Below are positions 1 through 8,523 of a stretch of DNA of 64,000 nt, in pieces. Made by a program: the position numbers and the translations under genes. Every line of letters begins with the position of its first letter. The stretch's first letter is position 1. Source of the DNA: Roseivirga seohaensis (GTDB lineage: Bacteria > Bacteroidota > Bacteroidia > Cytophagales > Cyclobacteriaceae); the NCBI RefSeq assembly GCF_001592945.1, contig NZ_LRPB01000006.1, positions 62,001 to 126,000 of the forward strand. The letters run 5' to 3'. The notes beneath the pieces are model-generated. The model saw only the letters and a list, made by a program, of their open reading frames with translations, searched no databases and was not told the origin of the DNA.

Positions 1-473
1 AAACTGCCATTGGTGATTTGATCCTACCTATTGCCGCCATTCGTGGCGAGGGAACCAGCGATGACTACATGCCGCCTGAAATTCCAGCATTACCCTCTTT
101 CCGTTTGCAGAGGTCTGTCTCTTCTATGATCAAGAAGCATGAGCGCGATTACTGGACTGGCACCTGCTACACTACTAACCGTAGGGTGTGGGAACATGAC
201 AAGGCCTTCAAGAAATACCTTCGTAAAATTAGAGCGATGGCCGTTGATATGGAAACCGCTACGCTTTTCACAGTGGGTTTTGTAAATCAAATCCCTCATG
301 GTGCTCTCCTTTTGGTTTCTGACAATCCGATGATTGCAGAAGGTGTGAAAACCGAAGAAAGTGATAAAAAAGTCACTTCAAACTTCGTTAACGACCATTT
401 AGAAATAGGGATTGACGCACTAAGAGAACTCAGAGACTCTGGTGATTCTGTAAAACACTTAAGGTTCGAATAA
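1..473 (+). CDS. amn: AMP nucleosidase, C-terminal part (5' end outside window)
   Basis: AMP nucleosidase hydrolyses AMP to adenine and ribose 5-phosphate in the cytoplasm. The reading frame is open to the left edge, so the start is missing and about 156 residues are seen; an in-frame TTG at 18 is an internal Leu codon, not a start. The piece belongs to the nucleoside phosphorylase fold: RGEGTSDDYMPPE is typical of bacterial Amn, and AVDMETATLF holds the Met-Glu pair that contacts ribose in this superfamily. The end is intact. Its TAA overlaps the ATG of the next gene (TAATG), implying translational coupling with the amidohydrolase. Family is confident; AMP rather than another nucleoside is inferred from the RGEGTSDD segment. 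Confidence 0.85.
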   Translation, partial: TAIGDLILPIAAIRGEGTSDDYMPPEIPALPSFRLQRSVSSMIKKHERDYWTGTCYTTNRRVWEHDKAFKKYLRKIRAMAVDMETATLFTVGFVNQIPHGALLLVSDNPMIAEGVKTEESDKKVTSNFVNDHLEIGIDALRELRDSGDSVKHLRFE

Positions 474-2107
474 TGAAAAAACTATTATCAATAGCCGCAG
501 TAATGTTCTTTCTGTGGTCATGTGGGGGAAAGCAGAAAGCTGACCTGATTATTCACAACGCTACGGTATATACCGTAAACGATGATTTTACTGTTGCAAC
601 GGCTTTCGCTGTGAAAGACGGGAAATTTGTTGGCGTTGGGTCAGACGAAGAAATTCTCAAAGACTTTGAATCTGATGAAACCATTAATTTAGAAGGTGCT
701 CCTGTTTATCCAGGGCTGATTGATGCACATGCACACTTTTACCGTTATGGTTTAGGTTTGAAAAATGCAGATTTAGTTGGCACAAAATCCTTTGATGAAA
801 TTCTTGAAATTCTTCAGGCACACCGCGAAAAATACCCAGACGATGAATGGATAGTTGGCCGCGGTTGGGATCAGAATGATTGGGAAAATAAAGAGTTTCC
901 GAGCAAAGAAAAACTCGATAAATTATTCCCTGATGTGCCCGTCTTCCTTTCAAGGGTTGATGGCCATGCAGCTTTGGCAAATTCTGCTGCCATGAGTCAA
1001 AGTGAGATTTTCGGTAAAACAAAGGAAGTAACGGGAGGTAAAATCTACTTCGATCAGAATGGAGAACCAACGGGGCTATTGGTAGACAACGCCATGGATT
1101 TGATTGGCAAATACATTCCTGAGCAAACTAGAGCCGATCAAATTGAAGCACTTATTATGGCGCAACAAAATTGCTTTGAAGTTGGTCTTACAGGCGTTGT
1201 AGACGCTGGCTTAGAGGTAAGCACAATTGAGTTAATCGATTCATTGAATAAATCAGGTGAGCTTAAAATGAGGCTTTACGCCATGGTAGCCCCTTCAGAA
1301 GAAAGTATTGATTACTTTAAAAAGAAGGGTAAGATCAAAACAGATTACCTCAATGTTCGCTCGTTTAAAGTGTATGGTGATGGCGCCTTAGGTTCTCGCG
1401 GTGCTAACTTATTAAGTGATTATTCTGATGACCCAGGAAATGCTGGCTTCCTTTTAGAGAAAGAATCGACTTACGATGAACTGGCGAAAGTAATTTATGA
1501 CATGGGCTTTCAAATGAATACTCACTGTATAGGTGATAGAACTGATCGTGTTATTCTTGATATCTATGGCAAATACCTTCCTGAGGATAATGACTTAAGA
1601 TGGAAGATTGAACACGCACAGGTAGTTTCGAAAGAAGATGTTCCAAAATTCGGAAAGTATAATATCATCCCGTCAGTTCAGCCTACGCATGCTACTTCAG
1701 ATATGTATTGGGCAGCAGAAAGATTAGGGGAAGAAAGAGTAAAAACGGCTTATGCCTTTAAAGATTTACTCGACCAAAACGGTTATATCGCGCTGGGTAG
1801 CGACTTCCCAGTGGAAGACATTAATCCTATGTATGGTTTTCATGCTGCAGTGGCTCGTCAGGATGCAGAAAACTGGCCAGAAGGCGGATGGCAAGCTGAA
1901 AACAAACTTAGCAGAGAAGAAGCGCTTAGAGGCATGACCATCTGGGCAGCTTATTCTAACTTTGAAGAAAACGAGAAAGGGAGTATTGAAGTGGGCAAAT
2001 TTGCCGATTTCATCTTCACCCAAAAAGATATGATGAAAGCTCCCGAATCAGAGCTTAGGAACTTAAAGATAACTGCCACATATTTGAATGGCAAGAAGGT
2101 GTATTAA
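473..2107 (+). CDS. Amidohydrolase family 3 lipoprotein (YtcJ-like)
   Basis: A 544-residue metal-dependent hydrolase of the amidohydrolase_3 (YtcJ) family; the substrate cannot be read from the sequence. Residues 1-17 are a lipoprotein signal with lipobox LWSC (Cys17), so the enzyme is exported and lipid-anchored. The metal site is visible: DAHAH (His86, His88), a later HCIGDR, KIEHAQV and the GSDFP aspartate near the end of the barrel. The C-terminal segment ending in ADFIF is the usual small beta-sandwich. The ATG overlaps the stop of the AMP nucleosidase gene, and a strong hairpin terminator follows, so the two form the end of one transcript. Co-transcription with a purine enzyme could hint at an N-containing substrate, but that is only inference. 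Confidence 0.85.
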   Translation: MKKLLSIAAVMFFLWSCGGKQKADLIIHNATVYTVNDDFTVATAFAVKDGKFVGVGSDEEILKDFESDETINLEGAPVYPGLIDAHAHFYRYGLGLKNADLVGTKSFDEILEILQAHREKYPDDEWIVGRGWDQNDWENKEFPSKEKLDKLFPDVPVFLSRVDGHAALANSAAMSQSEIFGKTKEVTGGKIYFDQNGEPTGLLVDNAMDLIGKYIPEQTRADQIEALIMAQQNCFEVGLTGVVDAGLEVSTIELIDSLNKSGELKMRLYAMVAPSEESIDYFKKKGKIKTDYLNVRSFKVYGDGALGSRGANLLSDYSDDPGNAGFLLEKESTYDELAKVIYDMGFQMNTHCIGDRTDRVILDIYGKYLPEDNDLRWKIEHAQVVSKEDVPKFGKYNIIPSVQPTHATSDMYWAAERLGEERVKTAYAFKDLLDQNGYIALGSDFPVEDINPMYGFHAAVARQDAENWPEGGWQAENKLSREEALRGMTIWAAYSNFEENEKGSIEVGKFADFIFTQKDMMKAPESELRNLKITATYLNGKKVY

Positions 2108-2130
2108 GAAAACATCTTTTACTAATTATT

Positions 2131-2170
2131 AACAATAAAGGGGCTCTCGCATAAGAACCCCTTTATTGTT
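2131..2170 (+). terminator. Intrinsic terminator after the amidohydrolase gene
   Basis: Perfect 13-bp stem, AACAATAAAGGGG (2131-2143) with its complement at 2158-2170, around a 14-nt loop and followed by TTTAG. It lies 24 bases after the stop codon. The stretch 2171-2324 beyond it holds nothing recognisable. Confidence 0.8.
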
Positions 2171-2324
2171 TTAGAGCGTTCTACTTGAAAACCTCCGACT
2201 TACGGATGCTACAGTAATACTCGAAACATATATACTCATAAGGCGGCATTCTATTTTATCTCAAACAGCTTACTGGCCTCTAAGCTGTAATCTGATTATT
2301 AAATACCAAAGTAGACAACCGGGA

Positions 2325-2353
2325 ATAAAAAAAGGCTGCCAAATGGCAGCCTT
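2325..2353 (-). terminator. Intrinsic terminator of the exbB-exbD operon
   Basis: On the minus strand AAGGCTGCC pairs with GGCAGCCTT around a 4-nt loop (2332-2353), followed by seven T. It sits 25 bases past the stop of the last exbD gene. Confidence 0.85.
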
Positions 2354-2377
2354 CTATATTATGTAGTTTTATCAAAA

Positions 2378-2842
2378 CTAGTTATCATCTGTTTTTTGAG
2401 GTGTAGCATAAATGATCTTACGAGCATTTGCTTCTCTCAATTCAGTTTGAATATCAACAATAATCCCCATTTTGGTTTCCTTATCTACTTTAAGAGAAAT
2501 TGTGATTTGATCACGCTCAACTTCGCTAAGTTGATCTTTCTCTGTGTTCACCCACTGAACAATACCGTCAATAGCAATAAATGCATCGTTGGCTTGGATT
2601 AATGATTCTGTACCAAAAATCTCAGGTTCTTTAGGTTCACCTACGTATAGATAGGTTACAAGCTTTTTCTTTTCAAGCTTTACTAATTGCTCAGCTCTTG
2701 GAATATCTTGCTTTACCAAAACCTCTGTTTCTCTCATCACAGTTGTTACCATGAAGAAAAACAAAAGCATAAAGATAATATCAGGCAATGCCGCAGTTGG
2801 GATGTCCTGACTGGACTCACTTTTCTTCTTAAACTTTGACAT
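2378..2842 (-). CDS. ExbD/TolR-family proton-motor subunit (second copy)
   Basis: A 154-residue inner-membrane protein of the ExbD/TolR family, the rotor partner of ExbB/TolQ channels. It has a short basic cytoplasmic tail, one transmembrane helix at about 19-38 (ALPDIIFMLLFFFMVTT), and a periplasmic domain. Asp21 at the head of the helix is the residue that carries protons in the family. It is last in a four-gene operon and starts 1 base after the stop of the preceding exbD. It is shorter than its neighbour and has a different periplasmic domain, so the two are probably non-identical rotor subunits rather than a recent duplication. What the motor drives (TonB-type import or another envelope task) is not shown here. 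Confidence 0.9.
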   Translation of the reverse strand: MSKFKKKSESSQDIPTAALPDIIFMLLFFFMVTTVMRETEVLVKQDIPRAEQLVKLEKKKLVTYLYVGEPKEPEIFGTESLIQANDAFIAIDGIVQWVNTEKDQLSEVERDQITISLKVDKETKMGIIVDIQTELREANARKIIYATPQKTDDN

Positions 2843-2843
2843 A

Positions 2844-3512
2844 TTAACCTCCTACTTTACTTGGTTCTGCAATCGAGATCGACTTAGGTATTCCTGAACG
2901 AGCTCTATCATATAAATCCAAATCTCTTGGATCGTTTCTATTCAATTTCCTAAACTCCTCAGCAGTTAAACCTACCCTTTCACCATACACTCGGTTATAA
3001 GCAGCGTTTAGCTGATCTAGAATTTCAATGAAAATTTCATAACTACTTCCTCTATCTGCTTTAAGCGATACAATAGCAGCGTTTGGTCCATCAGACGATT
3101 CGCCTGACCTCAACTTATTATTGATGTATGCTTTCATTGTAGCAGGTAAAGACTCATAGGTTTGTCTATCACTCACTTTCTCTCCAGTAGGGCCTTTCTC
3201 AACGTCAGACATCTTACCGAAATTTAAAATAAAGTCATAAACCATATCTCCTATCAAAGATGGATCGTCTAGTCTCTCATCTTCCACCAACAGCTGATTC
3301 AGGGAGTTTACCTGAATTTTAAAGATATTTCTCTCTTGTTGCTTTACTTGGTCTGGTTCTTCTTCATCCTGTTTAGGAGGAAGTAACAAGGTCAAACCTT
3401 TGTTGGTGGCAATTTGAGTAGTTACCAGAAAGAATATCAATAATAGGAAAGCGATGTCGGCCATTGAGCCGGCATTTACCTCCTGACTTCCTCTGTTCTT
3501 ACTTCTTGCCAT
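2844..3512 (-). CDS. ExbD/TolR-family proton-motor subunit (first copy, long)
   Basis: A 222-residue ExbD/TolR-like protein. After a basic N-terminus comes one transmembrane helix at about 17-34 (SMADIAFLLLIFFLVTT) with the conserved Asp19. The periplasmic part is long for ExbD (usual length about 130-150) and has two segments: one around 50-110 and a second with NAAIVSLKADRGSSYEIF, the usual ExbD periplasmic fold. The extra length resembles the large ExbD versions common in Bacteroidota. It lies 7 bases after the small three-helix membrane gene and 1 base before the second exbD, so all are surely co-transcribed. Confidence 0.88.
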   Translation of the reverse strand: MARSKNRGSQEVNAGSMADIAFLLLIFFLVTTQIATNKGLTLLLPPKQDEEEPDQVKQQERNIFKIQVNSLNQLLVEDERLDDPSLIGDMVYDFILNFGKMSDVEKGPTGEKVSDRQTYESLPATMKAYINNKLRSGESSDGPNAAIVSLKADRGSSYEIFIEILDQLNAAYNRVYGERVGLTAEEFRKLNRNDPRDLDLYDRARSGIPKSISIAEPSKVGG

Positions 3513-3519
3513 AATTAAA

Positions 3520-3882
3520 TTATCTAACTACTCTTGCGATTGACGAATATATTAAACCTACAACAGCTACTAATAGTAGTACTAAAGTTGTGGTCATTGC
3601 TCCACCTATCAATTTATAGGCAGTTACCGTTGACGCTGCAGAAGGGTCTATGTTAGTAGCTTCAAAAGCTCTTTGGCTAACAAGGTCGATTTCAGCAGGG
3701 GCCATTGAATATCCAATAAAGAATATTAAACCTAAAACTACCAAGCCGATTCCGCTCTTAACCAAACTCTTAGGATTACCCAAAGAGTTAACTAGGTTCA
3801 TCACAATAGCGGCAACCGTTGCTACAGCAAGCAGAATGTAGGATGCGTATAATCCTAAATCAATTAATTGGTCCTGATCCAT
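3520..3882 (-). CDS. Small three-helix membrane protein inside the exbB-exbD operon
   Basis: I do not recognise a named family. The 120-residue protein has three hydrophobic stretches at about 9-32, 43-62 and 91-113, joined by a polar loop (EIDLVSQRAFEATNIDPSAAS) and ending in basic residues. It has no signal peptide and no obvious catalytic motif. It lies between exbB (21 bases upstream) and the first exbD (7 bases downstream), so it is made together with the motor proteins. Position and topology suggest a third inner-membrane subunit or an assembly factor of this ExbB/ExbD complex. That is inference; the sequence shows only an integral membrane protein in a motor operon. Confidence 0.7.
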   Translation of the reverse strand: MDQDQLIDLGLYASYILLAVATVAAIVMNLVNSLGNPKSLVKSGIGLVVLGLIFFIGYSMAPAEIDLVSQRAFEATNIDPSAASTVTAYKLIGGAMTTTLVLLLVAVVGLIYSSIARVVR

Positions 3883-3903
3883 AATAATCTATTTACAGGT
3901 TAA

Positions 3904-4701
3904 TTACTTAGACAAATTGTGCTTCACTAGCAAGTCAACCAAAGAGATTGACGCATCTTCCATTGAGTTAACAATTGAATCGATTTTAGAAACACAGTAG
4001 TTATAGAACAATTGAAGGATAATCGCAACGATCAAACCACCAACTGTTGTTAAAAGGGCTACTTTAATACCACCAGCAACCAATCCTGGAGAAATATCAC
4101 CAGCTGCTTCAATCGCATCGAAGGCACCGATCATACCAATTACAGTACCCATGAAACCCAACATTGGAGCCAATGAGATGAATAGAGAAATCCAAACTAG
4201 ACCTCTTTCTAAACGACCCATTTCTACAGAACCGTAAGCAATCACTGATTTTTCAACCATTTCAATTCCTTCTGACATTCTCATAAGACCTTGAGTAAAG
4301 ATAGATGCTACTGGACCTCTTGTGTTTTTGGTCACTTCTTTAGCTGCTTCAACCCCTCCAGACTCTAGAGCATCTTCTACTTTGCTCAAAAGCTTGTTTG
4401 TGTTAGTCGTTGCCATATTAAGACTGATAATTCTTTCGATTGAGATAGCAAGTCCAAGAATTAAACAGATTAATACTGGAGACATAAACTTAGGATCTCC
4501 TTCAATAAATTTTTGTTTGATGACTTGATCTAAAGACTCTTCTGGCATATCCGCCAATTCGTCTGAATAGTCAGGGTTTTCTGGTATGGTGTTTTCTACT
4601 TGCTCGGTTGTAGCTCCTTCTTGAGCATCGTCTTGAGCATAAGCATTGAATCCAATCGACAGAACGCCTAAGATCATCAATAGTGAGAATAACTTTTTCA
4701 T
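3904..4701 (-). CDS. MotA/TolQ/ExbB proton channel family protein
   Basis: The 265-residue stator-type proton channel of the operon. Residues 1-22 look like a cleaved signal peptide (AYA before Gln23), followed by an acidic periplasmic segment to about residue 70. Then come the three helices of the family: near 74-92, near 168-192 (LFISLAPMLGFMGTVIGM) and near 205-232 (GGIKVALLTTVGGLIVAI). The last two contain the conserved Gly/Thr residues that line the pore. A signal peptide and periplasmic extension before the first helix are common in Bacteroidota ExbB proteins. It is the first gene of exbB - membrane protein - exbD - exbD. The tRNA-Ser gene lies 93 bases upstream on the same strand. Confidence 0.9.
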   Translation of the reverse strand: MKKLFSLLMILGVLSIGFNAYAQDDAQEGATTEQVENTIPENPDYSDELADMPEESLDQVIKQKFIEGDPKFMSPVLICLILGLAISIERIISLNMATTNTNKLLSKVEDALESGGVEAAKEVTKNTRGPVASIFTQGLMRMSEGIEMVEKSVIAYGSVEMGRLERGLVWISLFISLAPMLGFMGTVIGMIGAFDAIEAAGDISPGLVAGGIKVALLTTVGGLIVAIILQLFYNYCVSKIDSIVNSMEDASISLVDLLVKHNLSK

Positions 4702-4794
4702 AGTCTAGTTTTGATTAATAAAGGTTAAAACGGTTTCTAAATTATTAATAATTATTGTTAAAAGAAATTATACTTAAGTTTTTAGTTGATCATG

Positions 4795-4881
4795 CGGAGA
4801 GAGAGGGATTCGAACCCTCGATACCCTTTCGAGTATACACGCTTTCCAAGCGTGCTCCTTCAGCCACTCGGACACCTCTCC
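4795..4881 (-). tRNA. tRNA-Ser (anticodon GGA)
   Basis: A class II cloverleaf of 87 nt on the minus strand. The acceptor stem GGAGAGG pairs with TCTCTCC, with discriminator G. The anticodon loop CTTGGAAAG is closed by CACGC/GCGTG, there is a long variable arm (ACTCGAAAGGGT region), and the T arm is GAGGGTTCGAATCCCTC. The GGA anticodon reads UCC/UCU serine codons. CCA is not encoded; the DNA continues CAT. Confidence 0.97.
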
Positions 4882-4980
4882 TCAACTTTTATCAACAAAT
4901 GCGCTTATCGCAAGGTGACAAATAAATCAATAAAATATCCTTTATGCAAATTGATTTATGTTTTTGTCAATCAATAAAAA

Positions 4981-6030
4981 TCAGTTCATTTCGCCCGAAA
5001 TAGCACTCGTCAATTTTTCTCTAAGTTCATCTAATTCAGTGTTTCTACCAAATAAGTGCATCATTTTCGTAGTAGCGGCTTCAGTTGTCAAATCTCCGCC
5101 ACTAATAACGCCTATTCTATTTAAAGCACTGCTGGCCTCATATTTACCTTGAATTACATTTCCCCCATTACATTGCGAAACATTCAGCACAACAACTCCC
5201 TTGTTTACAGCACTTTCCAATAAGTTTAAGAACCAAGGCTGATGAGGAACATTACCTGAACCATAGCTCTCCATAACTATTCCTTTAATAGATGGGGCAT
5301 TCAATAAGTGCTTTACCACGTGTTCATTAATACCTGGGAACAGCTTTAAAATAACAATATCGTCCTTTAATTCTGGGTAAAATTTAAGTTTAGAATTGTG
5401 GTCATAGGCCTTTAAAGCGGCATAATTATAATCTATCACAATGCCAGCCTCCGCCAATGCAGGGTAGTTTTCAGATTCAAAAGCATCGAAATGACGACTT
5501 TCAACTTTCTTTGAACGGTTTCCTCGCAACAATAAGTGGTTAAAAAAGATGCATACTTCTGAAACAACCGGCACTCCATCTTTGCTGTCTGCGGCAATCT
5601 CTAATGCTGTAACAAAGTTTTCTCGCCCATCTGATCTGGGGGAAGCAATAGGCAATTGAGCCCCCGTAAATATAACTGGCTTGTTCAAACCTTGCAGCAT
5701 AAAGCTTAAAGCACTAGCAGAATATGCCATAGTATCTGTTCCATGCAGCACAATAAAGCCATCGAAAGCGGTGTAATTATCTTTAATGGTTTGACCAATT
5801 TGTACCCAATGCTCGAGTTTTACATTCGAGGAATCAATTGGAGGGTCGAAGGAAATTACCGACAGGTTAATATTTAATTCCTTCAAAACAGGTATTCTGG
5901 CTACTACGCGTTCAAAGTCGCAAGGTACTAGCGAACCGTTTTCTTCATAGTCCATCCCCAAAGTACCACCAGTATATACTATAAGTATAGATGCTTTTGG
6001 GTTAGGCGAAAATTCTAGGGTTGAAATCAT
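4981..6030 (-). CDS. ansA: Type I (cytoplasmic) L-asparaginase
   Basis: Hydrolyses L-asparagine to aspartate and ammonia. The 349-residue protein has no signal peptide, which with its length fits the cytoplasmic AnsA class. Both active-site motifs are present: TGGT at 20-23 (Thr23 matches the nucleophile) and HGTDT at 96-100 (the Thr-Asp pair). MESYGSGNVP, the segment lining the substrate pocket, is near residue 250. It is the last gene of a seven-gene minus-strand operon and its ATG overlaps the stop of the TatD gene by 4 bases. No clear terminator is seen between its stop and the tRNA gene. Confidence 0.93.
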   Translation of the reverse strand: MISTLEFSPNPKASILIVYTGGTLGMDYEENGSLVPCDFERVVARIPVLKELNINLSVISFDPPIDSSNVKLEHWVQIGQTIKDNYTAFDGFIVLHGTDTMAYSASALSFMLQGLNKPVIFTGAQLPIASPRSDGRENFVTALEIAADSKDGVPVVSEVCIFFNHLLLRGNRSKKVESRHFDAFESENYPALAEAGIVIDYNYAALKAYDHNSKLKFYPELKDDIVILKLFPGINEHVVKHLLNAPSIKGIVMESYGSGNVPHQPWFLNLLESAVNKGVVVLNVSQCNGGNVIQGKYEASSALNRIGVISGGDLTTEAATTKMMHLFGRNTELDELREKLTSAISGEMN

Positions 6031-6797
6031 GACTGCACTTTAAATAATGAATTGGCATTTTTAGTGGTAATGGCTTCAATTTCTGCTACCCCAACTTGCC
6101 TTAAATCAGCAATTTTTTGAGCTACCAACTTTAAATAGGAAGGCTCATTTCTTTTCCCTCTATAAGGAACAGGCGCCAAATAAGGGCTATCGGTTTCTAA
6201 AACCACATGATCCATATTTAATTGAGGAATTACCTCATCCATACCACTGTTTTTGAAGGTAACCACCCCACCTAAACCAATATGAAAGCCAAGTTTATGA
6301 ATACGTTCTGCTTGCGCTACAGAACCATTAAAGCAATGGAAAACACCTGTAAGGTTGTCTTCTTTAAGACCTTCTACCAAGTCGATGGTCATATCTAATG
6401 ATTCTCGACAATGGATTATAATCGGTTTTTGATATTGTTTTGCCCAAGCTACTTGAATCTTGAAGGCCTCTACTTGTTGATTGATAAAGGTTTTATCCCA
6501 GTACAAATCAGTACCCATTTCACCAATAGCTGCAAACTCGCGCTTTCCAAGCCACTCTTCAACAATATAAAGTTCTTTCTGAAAATCGCCTTTTACAGAA
6601 CACGGGTGAAGCCCCATGGTAGCCACACACAAATCTGGATATTTTTCTTCCAACTCCAGCATTCCATCAATTGATGTATGATCAATATTGGGCATGTAGA
6701 TTTTAGAAATGCCTTCTTCTCTTCCTCTTTCTAATACCTCATCTATGTCCTTCTCAAACTGGTCGGCATAAATATGGGCATGGGTTTCAATCATCAT
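6027..6797 (-). CDS. TatD-family metal-dependent DNase
   Basis: A 256-residue TIM-barrel hydrolase of the TatD family, which in E. coli is a 3'-5' exonuclease in DNA repair. Metal ligands are in place: HAH (His6, His8), the glutamate of AIGEMGTD, IIIHCRES, GVFHCFNGS and the late LETDSPYLAP aspartate. The start is the first of two adjacent ATGs and overlaps the TGA of the upstream glycosyltransferase (ATGA). TatD next to AnsA is a pairing I associate with Bacteroidota. A role in the operon's envelope theme is not evident. Confidence 0.92.
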   Translation of the reverse strand: MMIETHAHIYADQFEKDIDEVLERGREEGISKIYMPNIDHTSIDGMLELEEKYPDLCVATMGLHPCSVKGDFQKELYIVEEWLGKREFAAIGEMGTDLYWDKTFINQQVEAFKIQVAWAKQYQKPIIIHCRESLDMTIDLVEGLKEDNLTGVFHCFNGSVAQAERIHKLGFHIGLGGVVTFKNSGMDEVIPQLNMDHVVLETDSPYLAPVPYRGKRNEPSYLKLVAQKIADLRQVGVAEIEAITTKNANSLFKVQS

Positions 6798-7906
6798 TTA
6801 AACTTTCTTTTCTTCCAGCTGACTCTAGGGTTCAGCACTAAAACAACAAGAGCAAATGTATCTAAAAGAGCAATAATAAATGGCTTGAAGAGACTAAACT
6901 TAACATCAACTTGACCTAGAGTACGCTTAACTTGATACTGTTTAATGTTTTCGATCAGTAGTTTTAATACTATCAAGGAAATCAATACGATGAGCACTTT
7001 TGAGTTTGTTAGAAATAACAATACCGCCAACATTTCAATCAGCAGCAGACGATAAACTATAAACCCGATACCAGAAAGTGTTCTATAGCTCAGAATTCCC
7101 TTGAGCCAGCGTTTTCTCTGATCAACATAGTCTAAAATCCCTTTTATAGGAAAAGTAATGCCTGCTCCTTTATCAATAAGTTGTGCTGTTTTCAAGCCTG
7201 CTTTTCTAGCGGCCAATAACAATTTCAGATCCTCTACTTTAGTTTTACCAAGGGCTTCAAAACCACCTATTGTTTGATATGCCTTTTTCGAAATCAGCAT
7301 ATTATTACCCAAGGCTGTAAGTGTATTTCCGTAGTCTGAAAAAACCTTTAGGCTATGAATGCTATTTTGCCAATCCATTTTCTGAATGGATGAAAAATAA
7401 CCTTCGGTTTTTACTTCGGTATAACCGCTCACCACATCAACGCCTTGAATTGCTTGAGCAACCATCGTTTTCAGCCAATGTTGAGTAACAGTAACGTCTG
7501 CATCTAAAATGATTAAATAATCACCTTCGGCCTTGGTCGCCAATTGTGCCAAAACGTTCGACTTAGCAATAAGTCCATTTAAATGAGGTAGGATAGAAAT
7601 GGATTTGACATGAGGATATTTATTGATCCAACTGTCAATTATACCTTGAGTTCCGTCTGTTGACTGGTCGTTCCCTACTAAAACCTGAAGCTTTTCGTGC
7701 GGATAATCAAGATTGGCAACCGCGTTAAAGCAAGCCTTTAAATTCTCTTCTTCATTTCTAGCAGCAATTAAAATAGTTACTTTAGGCCAAGTTTGAATAG
7801 AATCAATTTCAACGGCTTTAATAAAAAAACGCTTAAATCTCCAGATTAAGGCCAGTTCTGAAAGTAGGATGAGCGCAAACGTAACAAGCAAAACTTCACC
7901 AATCAT
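6794..7906 (-). CDS. Membrane-anchored family 2 glycosyltransferase
   Basis: A 370-residue GT-A fold transferase. One N-terminal transmembrane helix (about 2-22) is followed by the catalytic domain with GNDQSTDG (78-85), the DAD metal motif at 135-137, Glu225-Asp226, and QRKRW at 263-267, typical of membrane GT2 enzymes including processive synthases. Two to three further helices lie at about 275-310 and 340-360. Sugar donor and acceptor are unknown. Its stop overlaps tatD and its start overlaps the polysaccharide deacetylase gene by 4 bases, so deacetylase and transferase may act on the same amino-sugar polymer. This pairing is a hypothesis from position only. Confidence 0.88.
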   Translation of the reverse strand: MIGEVLLVTFALILLSELALIWRFKRFFIKAVEIDSIQTWPKVTILIAARNEEENLKACFNAVANLDYPHEKLQVLVGNDQSTDGTQGIIDSWINKYPHVKSISILPHLNGLIAKSNVLAQLATKAEGDYLIILDADVTVTQHWLKTMVAQAIQGVDVVSGYTEVKTEGYFSSIQKMDWQNSIHSLKVFSDYGNTLTALGNNMLISKKAYQTIGGFEALGKTKVEDLKLLLAARKAGLKTAQLIDKGAGITFPIKGILDYVDQRKRWLKGILSYRTLSGIGFIVYRLLLIEMLAVLLFLTNSKVLIVLISLIVLKLLIENIKQYQVKRTLGQVDVKFSLFKPFIIALLDTFALVVLVLNPRVSWKKRKFK

Positions 7907-8523
7907 AACGGTTTAAAAGTAAAACCTTTCGATTGAAAATGCTCTAAATAGCGAGGTAATGCATATTGAAGGCTATCAAAAGCCTTCAAGCTGTCATGGA
8001 ATACAATAATACTTCCTGATTTAGAATACTGAATGCTCTTTTTTAAAACGGTTTCAGCTGATAGTTTTTGCGAGAAATCACCTGAGAGCACATCCCACAT
8101 AATGATTTTTCGAGAAGACAATTGCTTGATTTGCTTAAAGGTGATTTTACCATAAGGAGGCCTAAAGAGCCTTCCTTCTTCTCCATACTTATGAAGTTCT
8201 TCCTCACACTTCAAAAAGTCTTTAAGATATTCAGTAGCGTCTGTTTCCCACCCTTTTACGTGATGATAAGTGTGGTTACCTACCGAATGACCTTTACTGA
8301 GTACTTCTTTAAAAATGTCGGGATGCTTGTGTATGTTTTCTCCAACACAAAAAAAAGTAGCCTTTGCATCAAACTCACCCAGCGTTTTCAATACCCAAGG
8401 TGTAACTTCTGGAATTGGGCCGTCATCGAAGGTTAAATAAATGGCTTTTTCATTACTTGTTTGTTTCCAAACTAAGCTAGGGTAAAGCCATCGGGCAAAT
8501 ATGGGTGTTTTATGGAGTAGCAT
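7903..8523 (-). CDS. Polysaccharide deacetylase (NodB/CE4 family)
   Basis: A 206-residue NodB-homology enzyme, expected to remove N- or O-acetyl groups from a surface polysaccharide or peptidoglycan sugar. All CE4 motifs can be read: TFDDGP (Asp33, Asp34), HTYHH giving the HxxxH metal site (His84, His88), RPPYGK, the WDVLSGDF segment, and IIVFHDS with the catalytic His. There is no convincing signal peptide, only a short hydrophobic N-terminus (PIFARWLYPSLVW), so location is uncertain. It overlaps the SpoIIE phosphatase gene by 14 bases upstream and the glycosyltransferase by 4 downstream. Confidence 0.9.
   Translation of the reverse strand: MLLHKTPIFARWLYPSLVWKQTSNEKAIYLTFDDGPIPEVTPWVLKTLGEFDAKATFFCVGENIHKHPDIFKEVLSKGHSVGNHTYHHVKGWETDATEYLKDFLKCEEELHKYGEEGRLFRPPYGKITFKQIKQLSSRKIIMWDVLSGDFSQKLSAETVLKKSIQYSKSGSIIVFHDSLKAFDSLQYALPRYLEHFQSKGFTFKPL

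Noticed and set aside
684..1070. 128-codon open frame antisense to the amidohydrolase gene
   Set aside because: A low-complexity His/Leu/Pro-rich translation with no motif; it is a shadow of the strong plus-strand frame.
4740..4753. AATTATTAATAATT palindrome before exbB
   Set aside because: Purely A/T and short; such palindromes are expected by chance in AT-rich intergenic DNA.
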